DNA of 64,000 nt from Mycolicibacterium moriokaense (lineage in GTDB: Bacteria > Actinomycetota > Actinomycetes > Mycobacteriales > Mycobacteriaceae), in the NCBI RefSeq assembly GCF_003201655.1, contig NZ_QJJU01000010.1, positions 37,782-101,781 on the forward strand. Reading direction: 5' to 3'. Both the position numbers and the translations under genes were made by a program. Shown in pieces: positions 51,243-59,570 of the stretch. The number at the start of each line of letters is the position of its first letter. The stretch's first letter is position 1. Under the pieces are notes generated by a model. The model had not been told where the DNA came from. It worked only from the letters and a program-made list of their open reading frames with translations, and did no database searches.

Positions 51243-52126
51243 CCCGCATGCAGTACACGTGCGCGGTGCCGATGTGTCCGATCGACCAGCTCATCGAGCT
51301 CGCCAAGACCGCCGAGGAGGTGGCGTTCGACAACATCGCGCTGCCGGACTCGATCTTCTACATGGAGAAGCAGACGGCGGACTACCCGTACACCGCGGAC
51401 GGTTCGCGGATGTGGAACGAGGAGACCCCGTGGGTCGACCCGTTGATCGCCGCGGGTGCGATGGGCGCGGTGACGTCGAAGCTGCGGTTCTACACCAACG
51501 TGATGAAGCTCGGCTCACGCAATCCTGTGCTGATGGCGCGTCAGGTGGGGTCCGTGGCGAATCTGACGAACAACCGCTTCGGGTTCGGAGTCGGAATCGG
51601 TTGGGCACCTGAGGAATTCGAGTGGTGTGGGCAGCCGTACGCCAAGCGCGGCAAGCGCGTCGACGAGATGATCGATGTCATCAAGCTCCTCCTCGGTGGC
51701 GGCATGGTCGAGTTCCACGGCGAGTTCTACGACTTCGAACGCCTGCAGATGAGCCCAGCGCCCACGAAGCCGGTGCCGTTCTACGTCGGCGGCCACACCG
51801 ATGTCGCGCTCAAGCGCGCCGCCCGAATCGGCGACGGCTGGACCAGTGCGATGCTGACGTCCGACCAGCTCGCCGAGATCATCGGCAAGATCAAGAAGCT
51901 GCTCGCCGATGCGGGCCGCGCAGGCGATCCCTTCGAGTACCAAGCGGTCTGCATCGACAAGTTCGATGTCGAAGGACACCGCGACCTGGTCGCGGCGGGA
52001 GTCACGGACAACATCGTCATGCCGTGGGTCTTCGACGGTCTCGGCTTCGATGCACCGCTGGACAAGAAGCAGGACTCGCTGAAACGCTACGCCGACACCT
52101 ACATTCACTCGGGCTGGCAGAACTGA
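51239..52126 (+). CDS. LLM-class F420-dependent oxidoreductase
   Basis: A 295-residue luciferase-like protein: 'VAFDNIALPDSIFY', 'KLRFYTNVMKLGSRNPVLMARQVGSVANLTNNRFGFGVGIGWAPEEF', 'FYVGGHTDVALKRAARIGDGW'. The GTG overlaps the ltp3 stop by four bases (GTGA), so it belongs to the operon. Reduction of a steroid intermediate with F420H2 is plausible but unproven. Confidence 0.88.
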   Translation: MTRMQYTCAVPMCPIDQLIELAKTAEEVAFDNIALPDSIFYMEKQTADYPYTADGSRMWNEETPWVDPLIAAGAMGAVTSKLRFYTNVMKLGSRNPVLMARQVGSVANLTNNRFGFGVGIGWAPEEFEWCGQPYAKRGKRVDEMIDVIKLLLGGGMVEFHGEFYDFERLQMSPAPTKPVPFYVGGHTDVALKRAARIGDGWTSAMLTSDQLAEIIGKIKKLLADAGRAGDPFEYQAVCIDKFDVEGHRDLVAAGVTDNIVMPWVFDGLGFDAPLDKKQDSLKRYADTYIHSGWQN

Positions 52127-52530
52127 TGGCCGATTCGCCGGTTCACCTGGCGGGCAAGCGTTCCAGGGAGGCGGCCATGGCCCGCGACAAGGAGGCCTGG
52201 CTGGCGGTGTTCGCCGACGACGCCATCGTCGAGGATCCGATCGGACCGTCGCACTTCGACCCTGACGGCAAAGGCCACCGCGGCAAGGAGGCGATCGCGA
52301 AGTTCTACGACATGGCGATCGCGCCGAGCGAGCTCACGTTCAACTTCGAGAAGACTTATCAGTGCGGCAACGAGGAGGCCAACGTCGGCCATATCGTGAT
52401 CAAGGCCGCCGGCTACGAGGTCATCGCCGAGGGCGTGTTCACCTACCGCGTCAACGACGAGGGCAAGATGGTCGCGCTACGCGCCTACTGGGAACTCGAC
52501 CAGGCCACCGCGAGCGCCCGCAAGCTCTAG
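52126..52530 (+). CDS. SnoaL/NTF2-like protein
   Basis: A 134-residue protein of the ketosteroid-isomerase-like NTF2 fold: 'REAAMARDKEAWLAVFADDAIVEDPIGPSHFDPDGKGHRGKEAIAKFYDMAI'. The ATG overlaps the preceding TGA by one base. The fold and the sterol operon suggest a steroid isomerase, hydratase or binding role. It ends the DUF35-ltp4-ltp3-LLM chain. Confidence 0.82.
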   Translation: MADSPVHLAGKRSREAAMARDKEAWLAVFADDAIVEDPIGPSHFDPDGKGHRGKEAIAKFYDMAIAPSELTFNFEKTYQCGNEEANVGHIVIKAAGYEVIAEGVFTYRVNDEGKMVALRAYWELDQATASARKL

Positions 52531-52540
52531 TCTTTGCAGG

Positions 52541-53023
52541 GTGCACGAGTGGGACACCTTCGCAGTCATCGTCGGCGGCTCCGCAGGTGCGCTCGTCGGC
52601 CTGCTCTTCGTCGCGATCTCGATTCACGCGGGACGAATCGCCGAAGCGGCTGACCTCCGTGGAAGAGCCGCGCAGACGCTGGTCATCTTCGCCGCGCTGT
52701 TATTGATCGCGCTGCTGCTGGCGATTCCCGAGCAATCGCAGCGTGTGCTCGGAGGCGAATTCTTGGTGCTCGCCGTGCTCGTGGCCGTCGCGCTGATCCT
52801 GCTCGATCGCCTTGCCCGAAATACAGATTCGCCACGCGAGGTGGCCAACGCAGTGAAGAACATCAATCCATCGACGCTTACGGCGCTCGGCATCGCGATT
52901 GCAGGTGGGCTCATGGTGGCCGGCGTCGAATGGGCGGACTTCGTCCTGGTCCCAGTTATCTGCGCGGCGATGGTCGGCGGCTTGGCCAGTGCCTACCTGC
53001 TACTGACCAAGCTGACCGACTGA
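52541..53023 (+). CDS. Small integral membrane protein
   Basis: A 160-residue protein with four or five hydrophobic helices, roughly residues 6-28, 45-62, 70-90, 110-130 and 132-155, and short loops. No recognised domain. GTG start 11 bp after the SnoaL-like gene, so it may be read with the sterol operon. Function unknown. Confidence 0.7.
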   Translation: MHEWDTFAVIVGGSAGALVGLLFVAISIHAGRIAEAADLRGRAAQTLVIFAALLLIALLLAIPEQSQRVLGGEFLVLAVLVAVALILLDRLARNTDSPREVANAVKNINPSTLTALGIAIAGGLMVAGVEWADFVLVPVICAAMVGGLASAYLLLTKLTD

Positions 53024-53027
53024 TGCG

Positions 53028-54020
53028 TCAGTGCGAGAACCGCTCGGTTGCCCCGGTGACCAAGCCGAACGTCACACGCTTCGCGCGCCTTGCCGCGTCG
53101 GCGAGCGCTTTGCGACCCGCGGTGGCATGTCGAATGGACACCTCATCGCCGACCCGAACCCTGCCGCCGGAAGGGACACCGCAGTAGACCCCGAGGCACC
53201 GCTGTGCTCGCACGGCCACCGCCTTCGTGATGCGGCGATCGACCTCGAATCCGGGCTGCGCGCGGCTGGGGACGACGCAGCGGATCGTCGGCATCAAGAC
53301 GTCGAGAACAGCTTCGCCGATTGCGACCCGCGCTCCGGTCCAGTGCGACTCCGGCAGCTCGTCGTCTGGATCATCGAGCGCCAGTAGCACATTGGGACGG
53401 AATCGACGTACGTCCATATCACTGCCGATCTCCGCGCCGATGGTCGCAAGACTGGTCTGACTCAGTACATGCACCGGGGCCAGGTCGACGAATGTGCCCG
53501 GCGGGGTGGAGTAGCGGGCGAAGTTGACCACGTCCGAGACCCGCACCATCGAGAGATCTGGCAGCTTCTCATCATCGGCGATACCGAATGCCGCGCGAAG
53601 GAACGCGGGCGACATCGTTTCGGAGCGCTCCGCGGGAGTCAGCTTATGCAGGCTGGTGTCCTCCGCTGGTGGCAGTGGGGTCAACCGGACGTCGCGGCCC
53701 GCCAATTCGGAGAGTTTCGTGTGCACGCCATCGTCACTGCTGGAAACCACCGTGCCGTCGGGGAAAGTGATTTCGACATCGGGGGCATTCCCAGGGCCGG
53801 CATCCGAACTGACGGGCCCAACGTATCGGGCCGTCGCCGTCAGAAGGACAGGCAACTGCCGCGCCGACGCCGTGACATCGCGCTCGAGGTCTCGCACGGC
53901 CCATAGCCGGTCACCAAGAACGCCGCGGGGACCCAACTCTGCTTGGTCGACCGAGCCGCCACCGAGAGACTTCACCGGGTAGCGCCAGAGCTCGGCTACG
54001 TGACCGATCGACATGCTCAT
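53028..54020 (-). CDS. MOSC-domain protein
   Basis: A 330-residue protein with an N-terminal MOSC beta-barrel ('ELWRYPVKSLGG') and a C-terminal MOSC domain ('VHVLSQTSLATIG', 'RRFRPNVLL', 'DVLMPTIRCVVPSRAQPGFEVDR'). The conserved Cys of the molybdenum-binding family is in 'TIRCVVP'. Members reduce N-hydroxylated compounds or handle molybdenum cofactor sulfur. Convergent with the membrane-protein gene, four bp apart. Confidence 0.85.
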   Translation of the reverse strand: MSMSIGHVAELWRYPVKSLGGGSVDQAELGPRGVLGDRLWAVRDLERDVTASARQLPVLLTATARYVGPVSSDAGPGNAPDVEITFPDGTVVSSSDDGVHTKLSELAGRDVRLTPLPPAEDTSLHKLTPAERSETMSPAFLRAAFGIADDEKLPDLSMVRVSDVVNFARYSTPPGTFVDLAPVHVLSQTSLATIGAEIGSDMDVRRFRPNVLLALDDPDDELPESHWTGARVAIGEAVLDVLMPTIRCVVPSRAQPGFEVDRRITKAVAVRAQRCLGVYCGVPSGGRVRVGDEVSIRHATAGRKALADAARRAKRVTFGLVTGATERFSH

Positions 54021-54036
54021 ACCGTACGGCGCACCG

Positions 54037-54564
54037 CTAGGTAACGGGCCGGAGTCCCGTCATGTAGCGGTGGGCAAGGTCCTGATACGCGCCGGGATTG
54101 GTGTCCACCCACATCTGAGCCCCCGTGCCCGCGATCGGGCCCCGCACCTTGGCGGGCGACCCGGTCACCACCACCTCGTCGGGGATCTTCGTGCCGCCGA
54201 CCACCAGCGAGTGCGCGGCAATGAGGCTGCGCGACCCGATCACCGCACCGTCGAGCACCGTGCAGTGGTTGGCGAGCACAGCCTCGGCCCCAATATGCAC
54301 CCCGTGCACCACACAGCCGTGGGCGATAGTTGCACCGGGGCCGACATCGACAGGTATGCCCGGCGGCGCGTGCAGCACGCAGCAGTCCTGCACATTCGCG
54401 CCCTGACGGACGATGATGGGGGCGAAATCGGCCCGTAGCACTGCGTTGAACCACACCGAGGCGCCCGCCTCGACGTGAACGTCGCCGATCAGGGTGGCTG
54501 TCGGGGCGATGAACGCGCCTTCATCGATCGTCGGCGAACGGCCCTCAAATGAATACAACGGCAT
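54037..54564 (-). CDS. Gamma-class carbonic anhydrase-like protein (Rv3525c-like)
   Basis: A 175-residue left-handed beta-helix protein with hexapeptide repeats ('ATLIGDVHVEAGASVWFNAVLRAD', 'GATIAHGCVVHGVHIGAEAVLANHCTVLDGAVIG'). Three His fall in the zinc-ligand pattern (AHG, VHG, ANH). Possible carbonic anhydrase or acyltransferase-like activity. It lies upstream of and divergent from kshA, as in M. tuberculosis. Confidence 0.85.
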   Translation of the reverse strand: MPLYSFEGRSPTIDEGAFIAPTATLIGDVHVEAGASVWFNAVLRADFAPIIVRQGANVQDCCVLHAPPGIPVDVGPGATIAHGCVVHGVHIGAEAVLANHCTVLDGAVIGSRSLIAAHSLVVGGTKIPDEVVVTGSPAKVRGPIAGTGAQMWVDTNPGAYQDLAHRYMTGLRPVT

Positions 54565-54622
54565 CGTCTAGATATACACCGCAGGTAAACCGCGTTTAGA
54601 TTGCGCACCGGGTGGCAAAAAC

Positions 54623-54636
54623 TGTAACGTGTTCTA
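54623..54636. promoter_or_regulatory. KstR box upstream of kshA
   Basis: TGTAACGTGTTCTA, intact right half-site with two left-half deviations, 30 bp before the kshA GTG. Confidence 0.75.
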
Positions 54637-54665
54637 GTTAGAGAGCTCAGATTGGGAGGCCCCAG

Positions 54666-55814
54666 GTGACCACCGAAACCGCAGGCATTCGCGAGATCGA
54701 CACCGGCGCCCTGCCGGACAGGTACGCGCGTGGCTGGCACTGCCTTGGCCCGGTGAAGGACTACCTGGACGGCAAGCCGCACGGCATCGAGATTTTCGGC
54801 ACCATGCTGGTGGTCTTCGCTGACTCCCATGGCGACGTGAAGATCCTCGACGGGTACTGCAGGCACATGGGCGGAAACCTCGCTCAGGGCGCCATCAAGG
54901 GCGACGAGATCGCCTGCCCGTTCCACGACTGGCGCTGGGGCGGCGACGGCAAGTGCAAGCTGGTGCCCTACGCCAAGCGCACACCGCGGCTGGCGCGCAC
55001 GCGGTCGTGGACGACCGACGTCCGCGGCGGTTTGCTGTTCGTTTGGCACGACCACGAGGGCAATCCACCGCAGCCGGAGGTGCAGATCCCGGAGATTCCG
55101 GAGTCGGCCAGTGACGAATGGACCGAATGGCGCTGGAACTCGCTCCTGATCGAGGGCTCCAACTGCCGCGACATCATCGACAACGTCACCGACATGGCGC
55201 ACTTCTTCTACATCCATTTCGGTCTGCCGACGTACTTCAAGAATGTGTTCGAGGGCCACGTCGCGTCGCAGTACCTGCACAACGTCGGTCGCCCGGACAT
55301 CAACGACCTTGGCACGTCCTACGGTGAGGCGCACCTCGATTCCGAGGCGTCCTACTTCGGCCCGTCGTTCATGATCAACTGGCTGCACAACAGCTACGGC
55401 GGCTTCAAGGCCGAGTCCATCCTCATCAACTGCCACTACCCGGTGAGTCAGAACTCCTTCATGCTGCAGTGGGGAGCCATCGTCGAGAAGCCGAAGGGGC
55501 TCGACGAGGAGACCACCGAAAAGCTGGCCCGGGTGTTCACTGACGGCGTCAGCAAGGGCTTCCTGCAGGACGTCGAGATCTGGAAGCACAAGACGCGCAT
55601 CGACAATCCGCTGCTGGTCGAGGAGGACGGCGCCGTCTATCAGATGCGCCGCTGGTATCAGCAGTTCTATGTGGATGTGGCCGACGTCTCGCCGGACATG
55701 ACCGACCGCTTCGAGATCGAGATCGACACCACGGCAGCCAACGAGAAGTGGAATGTCGAGGTCGAGGAGAACCTCAAGGCTCAGGCAGCGGAGAAGGAAA
55801 CGGCTGGCTCGTAG
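54666..55814 (+). CDS. KshA, 3-ketosteroid 9-alpha-hydroxylase oxygenase
   Basis: A 382-residue Rieske oxygenase. The Rieske cluster ligands are C65, H67, C84 and H87 ('CRHMGG', 'CPFHDW'). The mononuclear-iron region has 'DNVTDMAHFFYIHFG'. KshA with a KshB reductase hydroxylates C9 of 3-ketosteroids and opens ring B; kshB is not in this window. GTG start with GGGAGG upstream. Confidence 0.95.
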   Translation: MTTETAGIREIDTGALPDRYARGWHCLGPVKDYLDGKPHGIEIFGTMLVVFADSHGDVKILDGYCRHMGGNLAQGAIKGDEIACPFHDWRWGGDGKCKLVPYAKRTPRLARTRSWTTDVRGGLLFVWHDHEGNPPQPEVQIPEIPESASDEWTEWRWNSLLIEGSNCRDIIDNVTDMAHFFYIHFGLPTYFKNVFEGHVASQYLHNVGRPDINDLGTSYGEAHLDSEASYFGPSFMINWLHNSYGGFKAESILINCHYPVSQNSFMLQWGAIVEKPKGLDEETTEKLARVFTDGVSKGFLQDVEIWKHKTRIDNPLLVEEDGAVYQMRRWYQQFYVDVADVSPDMTDRFEIEIDTTAANEKWNVEVEENLKAQAAEKETAGS

Positions 55815-56273
55815 ATGGCACCGCGCGAGCAAGCTCCAGACGTCGACCAGCTGGCCCGGTCGATGCTGAGGCTCTACGGCGCGCATGACGATCACGACGA
55901 GCACGACCACATCGGCAGCAGTGGGATTCTCTCCAAGGCACCAGATTTCGTGTCCGATCCCGACCGGGCCGCCGCAGTGCGGGAAGCAACGCTACGCGAC
56001 CGCGAGCGGTATCTGACGTCCGGGCTGGTTACCGTCGACTGTCGCTTCTGTCATTCCGCCGTGCAGGTCAAGAAGCTCGGCCCCGCACACACGAGCGTGC
56101 AGTGGAACGCCGAGGCCTCCCAGCGCTGCGCGTATTTCACCGAGATTCGGCAGTCCGGAGGCGATTCCGCCCGCGCCAGGACCTGCCCGAGGCTTGCTGA
56201 CAGCATCAAACACGCTGTGGCAGAGGGGTGTTTGGAAGAAGTCTCCAGTGCGCCCTCCCCCGGCGACGGCTAG
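55815..56273 (+). CDS. Conserved protein following kshA (Rv3527-like)
   Basis: A 152-residue soluble protein. An N-terminal His/Asp-rich part ('GAHDDHDEHDH') precedes a domain with 'VDCRFCHSAVQVKKLGPAHTSVQW' and two further cysteines ('QRCAYF', 'ARTCPRL'), a possible metal site. Its ATG immediately follows the kshA TAG, so the two are cotranscribed. Role unknown; possible accessory of KshA. Confidence 0.8.
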   Translation: MAPREQAPDVDQLARSMLRLYGAHDDHDEHDHIGSSGILSKAPDFVSDPDRAAAVREATLRDRERYLTSGLVTVDCRFCHSAVQVKKLGPAHTSVQWNAEASQRCAYFTEIRQSGGDSARARTCPRLADSIKHAVAEGCLEEVSSAPSPGDG

Positions 56274-56326
56274 CGCAAGCGGCCTCGGTTCCGCCGGATA
56301 GCACCCGCAGGCATGTGGATCTCCTC

Positions 56327-56356
56327 AAACTTGATATCGCATGTGATATCAAGTTT
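56327..56356. promoter_or_regulatory. Perfect 12-bp inverted repeat between convergent genes
   Basis: AAACTTGATATC-gcatgt-GATATCAAGTTT is the most AT-rich patch nearby and perfectly symmetric. There is no long T-tract, so it is either a bidirectional terminator or a repressor operator. It sits in the 149-bp gap between the Rv3527-like and sulfotransferase genes. Confidence 0.5.
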
Positions 56357-56422
56357 CGGGCTGGCATGGTCGCCGATCACTGGTAGCGCAGTGACGTGTG
56401 AGGCTGTTGGACCTCCGCCCAC

Positions 56423-57568
56423 CTAGAGCCCCTTGAACCGGTCCTTCACCTGGTCGTCGGTCAGGCCATAGTCAGCCAGCGAGTAAGTGTGTTTGGGCGC
56501 GCGGGGACCCTTCTTGCTCTCGGCGTGGGTCTCCTCCGCGGTCGCACGGGCCGCGTCGGTGAAGTCGATGCCGAAGTGATCGTAGATGGCCTCGACCTCC
56601 CGAACGGGGTCGGCAATGAAGTCGAAATAGTCCATGTCATAGAATTGGGCCGAATCATGTTTGGCGCGTTCGGCATTGAACAGCTCCAGCCCACGCGCCC
56701 ACGTCTCGAGCGAGTCCTGGCCGATCGTCGCGCCGACGAACGTGTTGGACCAGCCCTCGGTGGTGTGCTGAGCCAGCGAGCACATCGACGCCATGATGGT
56801 TTCGGCGGGCCGGTGGCACTGGATCACAAGCGCGTCGGGATACGTCGCGAATACCGCGTCGAGCGCGAACAGGTGGCTCGGGTTCTTGAGTACCCACCGC
56901 TTCTCGGCATCGTTCAAGCCGATCAACTGCAGGTTCTTGCGGTGCCGCTTGTACGGTGTGGTCCAGTCCTGCCCGGCCAGCCACTGCGAGTAGGTGGGCA
57001 GGTGCGCCAAGGTCTCGTAGGACACCGAGTGCAGGGACTGCCGCAGCAGCTGCCAGCACTCCTCGACATCGTCGGCAGTCATGTAGTGCAGTCCGGTGTA
57101 GTCCGGGTTCTCGTTGTGCGCCTTGGTGAACTGCGCGTCGAGCTGCTGGAAAACCGGGTTCTGCGACCAGGTTTCGCGAGGCGGCCGCGGCTGCGGGAAT
57201 TCGGCGAGCCACAGCTCAAGACCCTGATGCCGCGGATCCGCGCTCAACAGCCTGTGCAGAGCGGTGGTGCCCGTGCGCGTCAACCCGGTGACCAAGATCG
57301 GCCGCTCGATGGCCACGTCGGCGTGCTGCGGGTACTGCTTCCACGCCGCCTCGGAAACTAACCGAGCCACCAGGGCATTCCTTACGAAGAACCGATTCAT
57401 CTTGCTGCCGAGTTCGGTCAGATCGGCATCACGCCGGAAGGACTCCAGCAGCACCCCGAGGGCTTCGCGGTAGTTGTCGTTGTCGACGCCGAAATCGTCG
57501 AGCCCGCAGGCCTTCACGGCCGAAGCGTGCAGATCGTCGACGGTGCCGACATCGGTTCTCGCAGTCAT
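56423..57568 (-). CDS. Sulfotransferase-family protein (Rv3529c-like)
   Basis: A 381-residue sulfotransferase with the PAPS 5'-phosphosulfate loop 'LVTGLTRTGTTALHRLL' (about residues 92-108), the segment 'RWVLKNPSHLFALDAVFATYPDALVIQCHR' and a C-terminal helical part. Substrate unknown; sterol or lipid sulfation is plausible from context. The ATG at 57568 is used. One base separates it from the upstream SDR stop. Confidence 0.87.
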   Translation of the reverse strand: MTARTDVGTVDDLHASAVKACGLDDFGVDNDNYREALGVLLESFRRDADLTELGSKMNRFFVRNALVARLVSEAAWKQYPQHADVAIERPILVTGLTRTGTTALHRLLSADPRHQGLELWLAEFPQPRPPRETWSQNPVFQQLDAQFTKAHNENPDYTGLHYMTADDVEECWQLLRQSLHSVSYETLAHLPTYSQWLAGQDWTTPYKRHRKNLQLIGLNDAEKRWVLKNPSHLFALDAVFATYPDALVIQCHRPAETIMASMCSLAQHTTEGWSNTFVGATIGQDSLETWARGLELFNAERAKHDSAQFYDMDYFDFIADPVREVEAIYDHFGIDFTDAARATAEETHAESKKGPRAPKHTYSLADYGLTDDQVKDRFKGL

Positions 57569-57569
57569 T

Positions 57570-58355
57570 TCAGGCCTTATATTCTCCGCAGTTGACGTCC
57601 AGCGCCTGCCCGGTGATGCCGCTGGACAGATCGCTGGCCATGAACAGAATCGCCGAGGCGACTTCGTCTTCGGTGGGCAATCGCTTGAGGTCGCTGTTGA
57701 CCGCAGCCGCATTGTAGATCTCGTCGACAGTCGTGCCGTACTTGCCAGCCTGGTGTTCGAAGTAGCCCTGCAGCGTGCCGCCCCAGATGTAGCCGGGCAG
57801 CACGGAGTTCACCCGGATGCCCTGCTCACCGAGTTCGGTCGCGAGCGTCTGAGACATGGCAAGGAGTGCCGACTTCGCCATCTTGTAGGCGCCGTACTTC
57901 GCCTGTGAATGGCGCACCACCATCGAATTCACGTTGACCACGGAACCCTTGGCCTCCGCAAGCGCCGGGGTGAAGCCCTGGACCATCCGCAGCGCACCGA
58001 ACACGGTCAAGTCCATGGCATCCCGCATGTGCTCGAAGGTGGTGTTGGCGAAGGGTCTCATCGAAGGCACCCGGAACGCGTTGTTGATCAACACGTCGAC
58101 CTTGCCGTACGCCTTGAGTGTCTCCTCGACCAGATTGGTCACTTGAGCGTCGTCGGTGATGTCGGTGCCGACGGTGACCGCCCGCCTGCCGATGTCGGTG
58201 ATCTGCTTGGCCACGTCTTCGAGCCGCTCGACGGTGCGTGCCGCAAGGACCAAGTCCGCACCGGCCTCCGCACAGCGGCGGGCGAGTGTCGTGCCAAGCG
58301 CCGGGCCGACACCGCTGATGACGACCACTCGGTCTTTCAGAAGTCCGTCAACCAT
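57570..58355 (-). CDS. SDR-family oxidoreductase (Rv3530c-like)
   Basis: A 261-residue short-chain dehydrogenase: 'VISGVGPALGTTLARR' (altered glycine motif), 'INNAFRV', catalytic 'VNSMVV' and 'YGAYKMAKSAL'. The ATG at 58355 follows the TAG of the upstream gene by one base. It is part of the KstR-controlled operon and probably oxidises or reduces a steroid-derived hydroxy group. Confidence 0.87.
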   Translation of the reverse strand: MVDGLLKDRVVVISGVGPALGTTLARRCAEAGADLVLAARTVERLEDVAKQITDIGRRAVTVGTDITDDAQVTNLVEETLKAYGKVDVLINNAFRVPSMRPFANTTFEHMRDAMDLTVFGALRMVQGFTPALAEAKGSVVNVNSMVVRHSQAKYGAYKMAKSALLAMSQTLATELGEQGIRVNSVLPGYIWGGTLQGYFEHQAGKYGTTVDEIYNAAAVNSDLKRLPTEDEVASAILFMASDLSSGITGQALDVNCGEYKA

Positions 58356-58356
58356 G

Positions 58357-59484
58357 CTAACCCACCATCCTGTCGCCAATTTGCTTCTGGCGTAGTGCTA
58401 TCCGCTCACGCCAGTCTTCGTCGGATATCTTGTTGGACTCGTAGTAGGGCAGCGCGGCGGCAACCTTGTCCAGATCGACCACTTCCGCGGTCGGGCCGTC
58501 GGCCTCGGTAAGCTCACGCGAGACGCGCTGCCAACGGAACTGCAGGTAGCCCTTGGCGTGTCCGAGGGTCTCGACCCAATTCGTGACGCCCGGGTTCGCG
58601 TCGGCCACCACGATCCGGATCTTGCCGTCCGGATCCGCCTGCGCCTGAGTTCCGTTCAGCGAGGTCTGGTGGTTGATGTAGTCCAGCGAGATGTACCACA
58701 GGCTGCCGAGCTGGAATCCGAGATACGGCGCATCGGTGACCGGCAGCGTGATGATCATCGCCTGATCGGGCGTCAGGTCGAAGTGGCCGACCGACGAATA
58801 CTGCGTCGCCAGTCCGCCGGGGGTAAGCCGAGGTGCGACCAAAGTGTTGACCGGAAGGTTGTCGTAGAACCACTGAGGGAACTGCAGCCACGTCTTGACC
58901 CGCTGCACCAGCTGCTTGCCTGCTGTGGCATAACGCTTTTCGATGAGCTGCCGGGTCAGCGCCGGCGGTGCGGTACCTGCGGTGTCGAGGCGCTTGATCG
59001 CGAACGAGCCTCGCTGTGCCGCCCAGTCGTTGTAGACCTCCCTGATCACCAGCTGTGATGGCGTCTCCGGCCGGAATCGCCATTCGAAGCTGCCATCCGC
59101 CGCGATGTCGAGCTTTCGGTCGTCGAACGCCGTCTCGCTGTCGGGCACCACGGTGTCGGTGTACTCACCGCCGAGCAACTGAAAGCTCACGTCGGTGGTG
59201 GTGCCGCGCTTTCCGCTCACCACGTAGTCGTTCCCGGGATGCACCCTGGCGCCGAAGTACATCGTGTCGGGGTTATCGAGCCCCATCTTGGTGAACGGCC
59301 CTGTCCCGCTGTGCAGGAACGGGTGGTCGCGGTCGTAGTCGAACGCCACGTGCGTACACGCGGCTATGCAGCCCGCGAGGTACTGCAGTCCCTCGAGCAG
59401 GTCGGCTTCGGATTCGATGAATGGGGCGTCGGCGACGAGCTTCTCCGCCTCGGCTATCGCGTCGTTGAGTGGCTGCGAATACAC
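58357..59484 (-). CDS. Conserved protein (Rv3531c-like)
   Basis: A 375-residue protein, first of the minus-strand operon with the SDR and sulfotransferase. It contains 'GTGPFTKMGLDNPDTMYFGARVHPGNDYVV' and 'LWYISLDYINHQTSLNGTQAQADPDGKIRIVVADANPGVTNW', reminiscent of DUF1214 proteins. The GTG at 59484 gives the same length as Rv3531c and starts 12 bp after a KstR box. Enzymatic role unknown. Confidence 0.8.
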   Translation of the reverse strand: MYSQPLNDAIAEAEKLVADAPFIESEADLLEGLQYLAGCIAACTHVAFDYDRDHPFLHSGTGPFTKMGLDNPDTMYFGARVHPGNDYVVSGKRGTTTDVSFQLLGGEYTDTVVPDSETAFDDRKLDIAADGSFEWRFRPETPSQLVIREVYNDWAAQRGSFAIKRLDTAGTAPPALTRQLIEKRYATAGKQLVQRVKTWLQFPQWFYDNLPVNTLVAPRLTPGGLATQYSSVGHFDLTPDQAMIITLPVTDAPYLGFQLGSLWYISLDYINHQTSLNGTQAQADPDGKIRIVVADANPGVTNWVETLGHAKGYLQFRWQRVSRELTEADGPTAEVVDLDKVAAALPYYESNKISDEDWRERIALRQKQIGDRMVG

Positions 59485-59495
59485 GCCCTTGAAAC

Positions 59496-59509
59496 TAGAA
59501 CGTGTTCTA
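59496..59509. promoter_or_regulatory. KstR box upstream of the Rv3531c-like operon
   Basis: TAGAACGTGTTCTA, an optimal palindrome. It also lies 62 bp before the IclR gene start and 12 bp from the IclR-type operator. Confidence 0.85.
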
Positions 59510-59520
59510 TCAAGAGTCAA

Positions 59521-59551
59521 TATATCGACCGCTGCGGTCCATATATGGACC
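59521..59551. promoter_or_regulatory. Overlapping palindromes upstream of the iclR gene
   Basis: Perfect 16-bp palindrome GGTCCATATATGGACC (59536-59551). Its left half also pairs with TATATCGACC (59521-59530), 9 of 10, so GACC/GGTC half-sites alternate three times. IclR regulators bind such AT-centred palindromes, so autoregulation and control of the divergent operon are likely. Confidence 0.6.
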
Positions 59552-59570
59552 GAGGAGGTACCCTGCTCGA

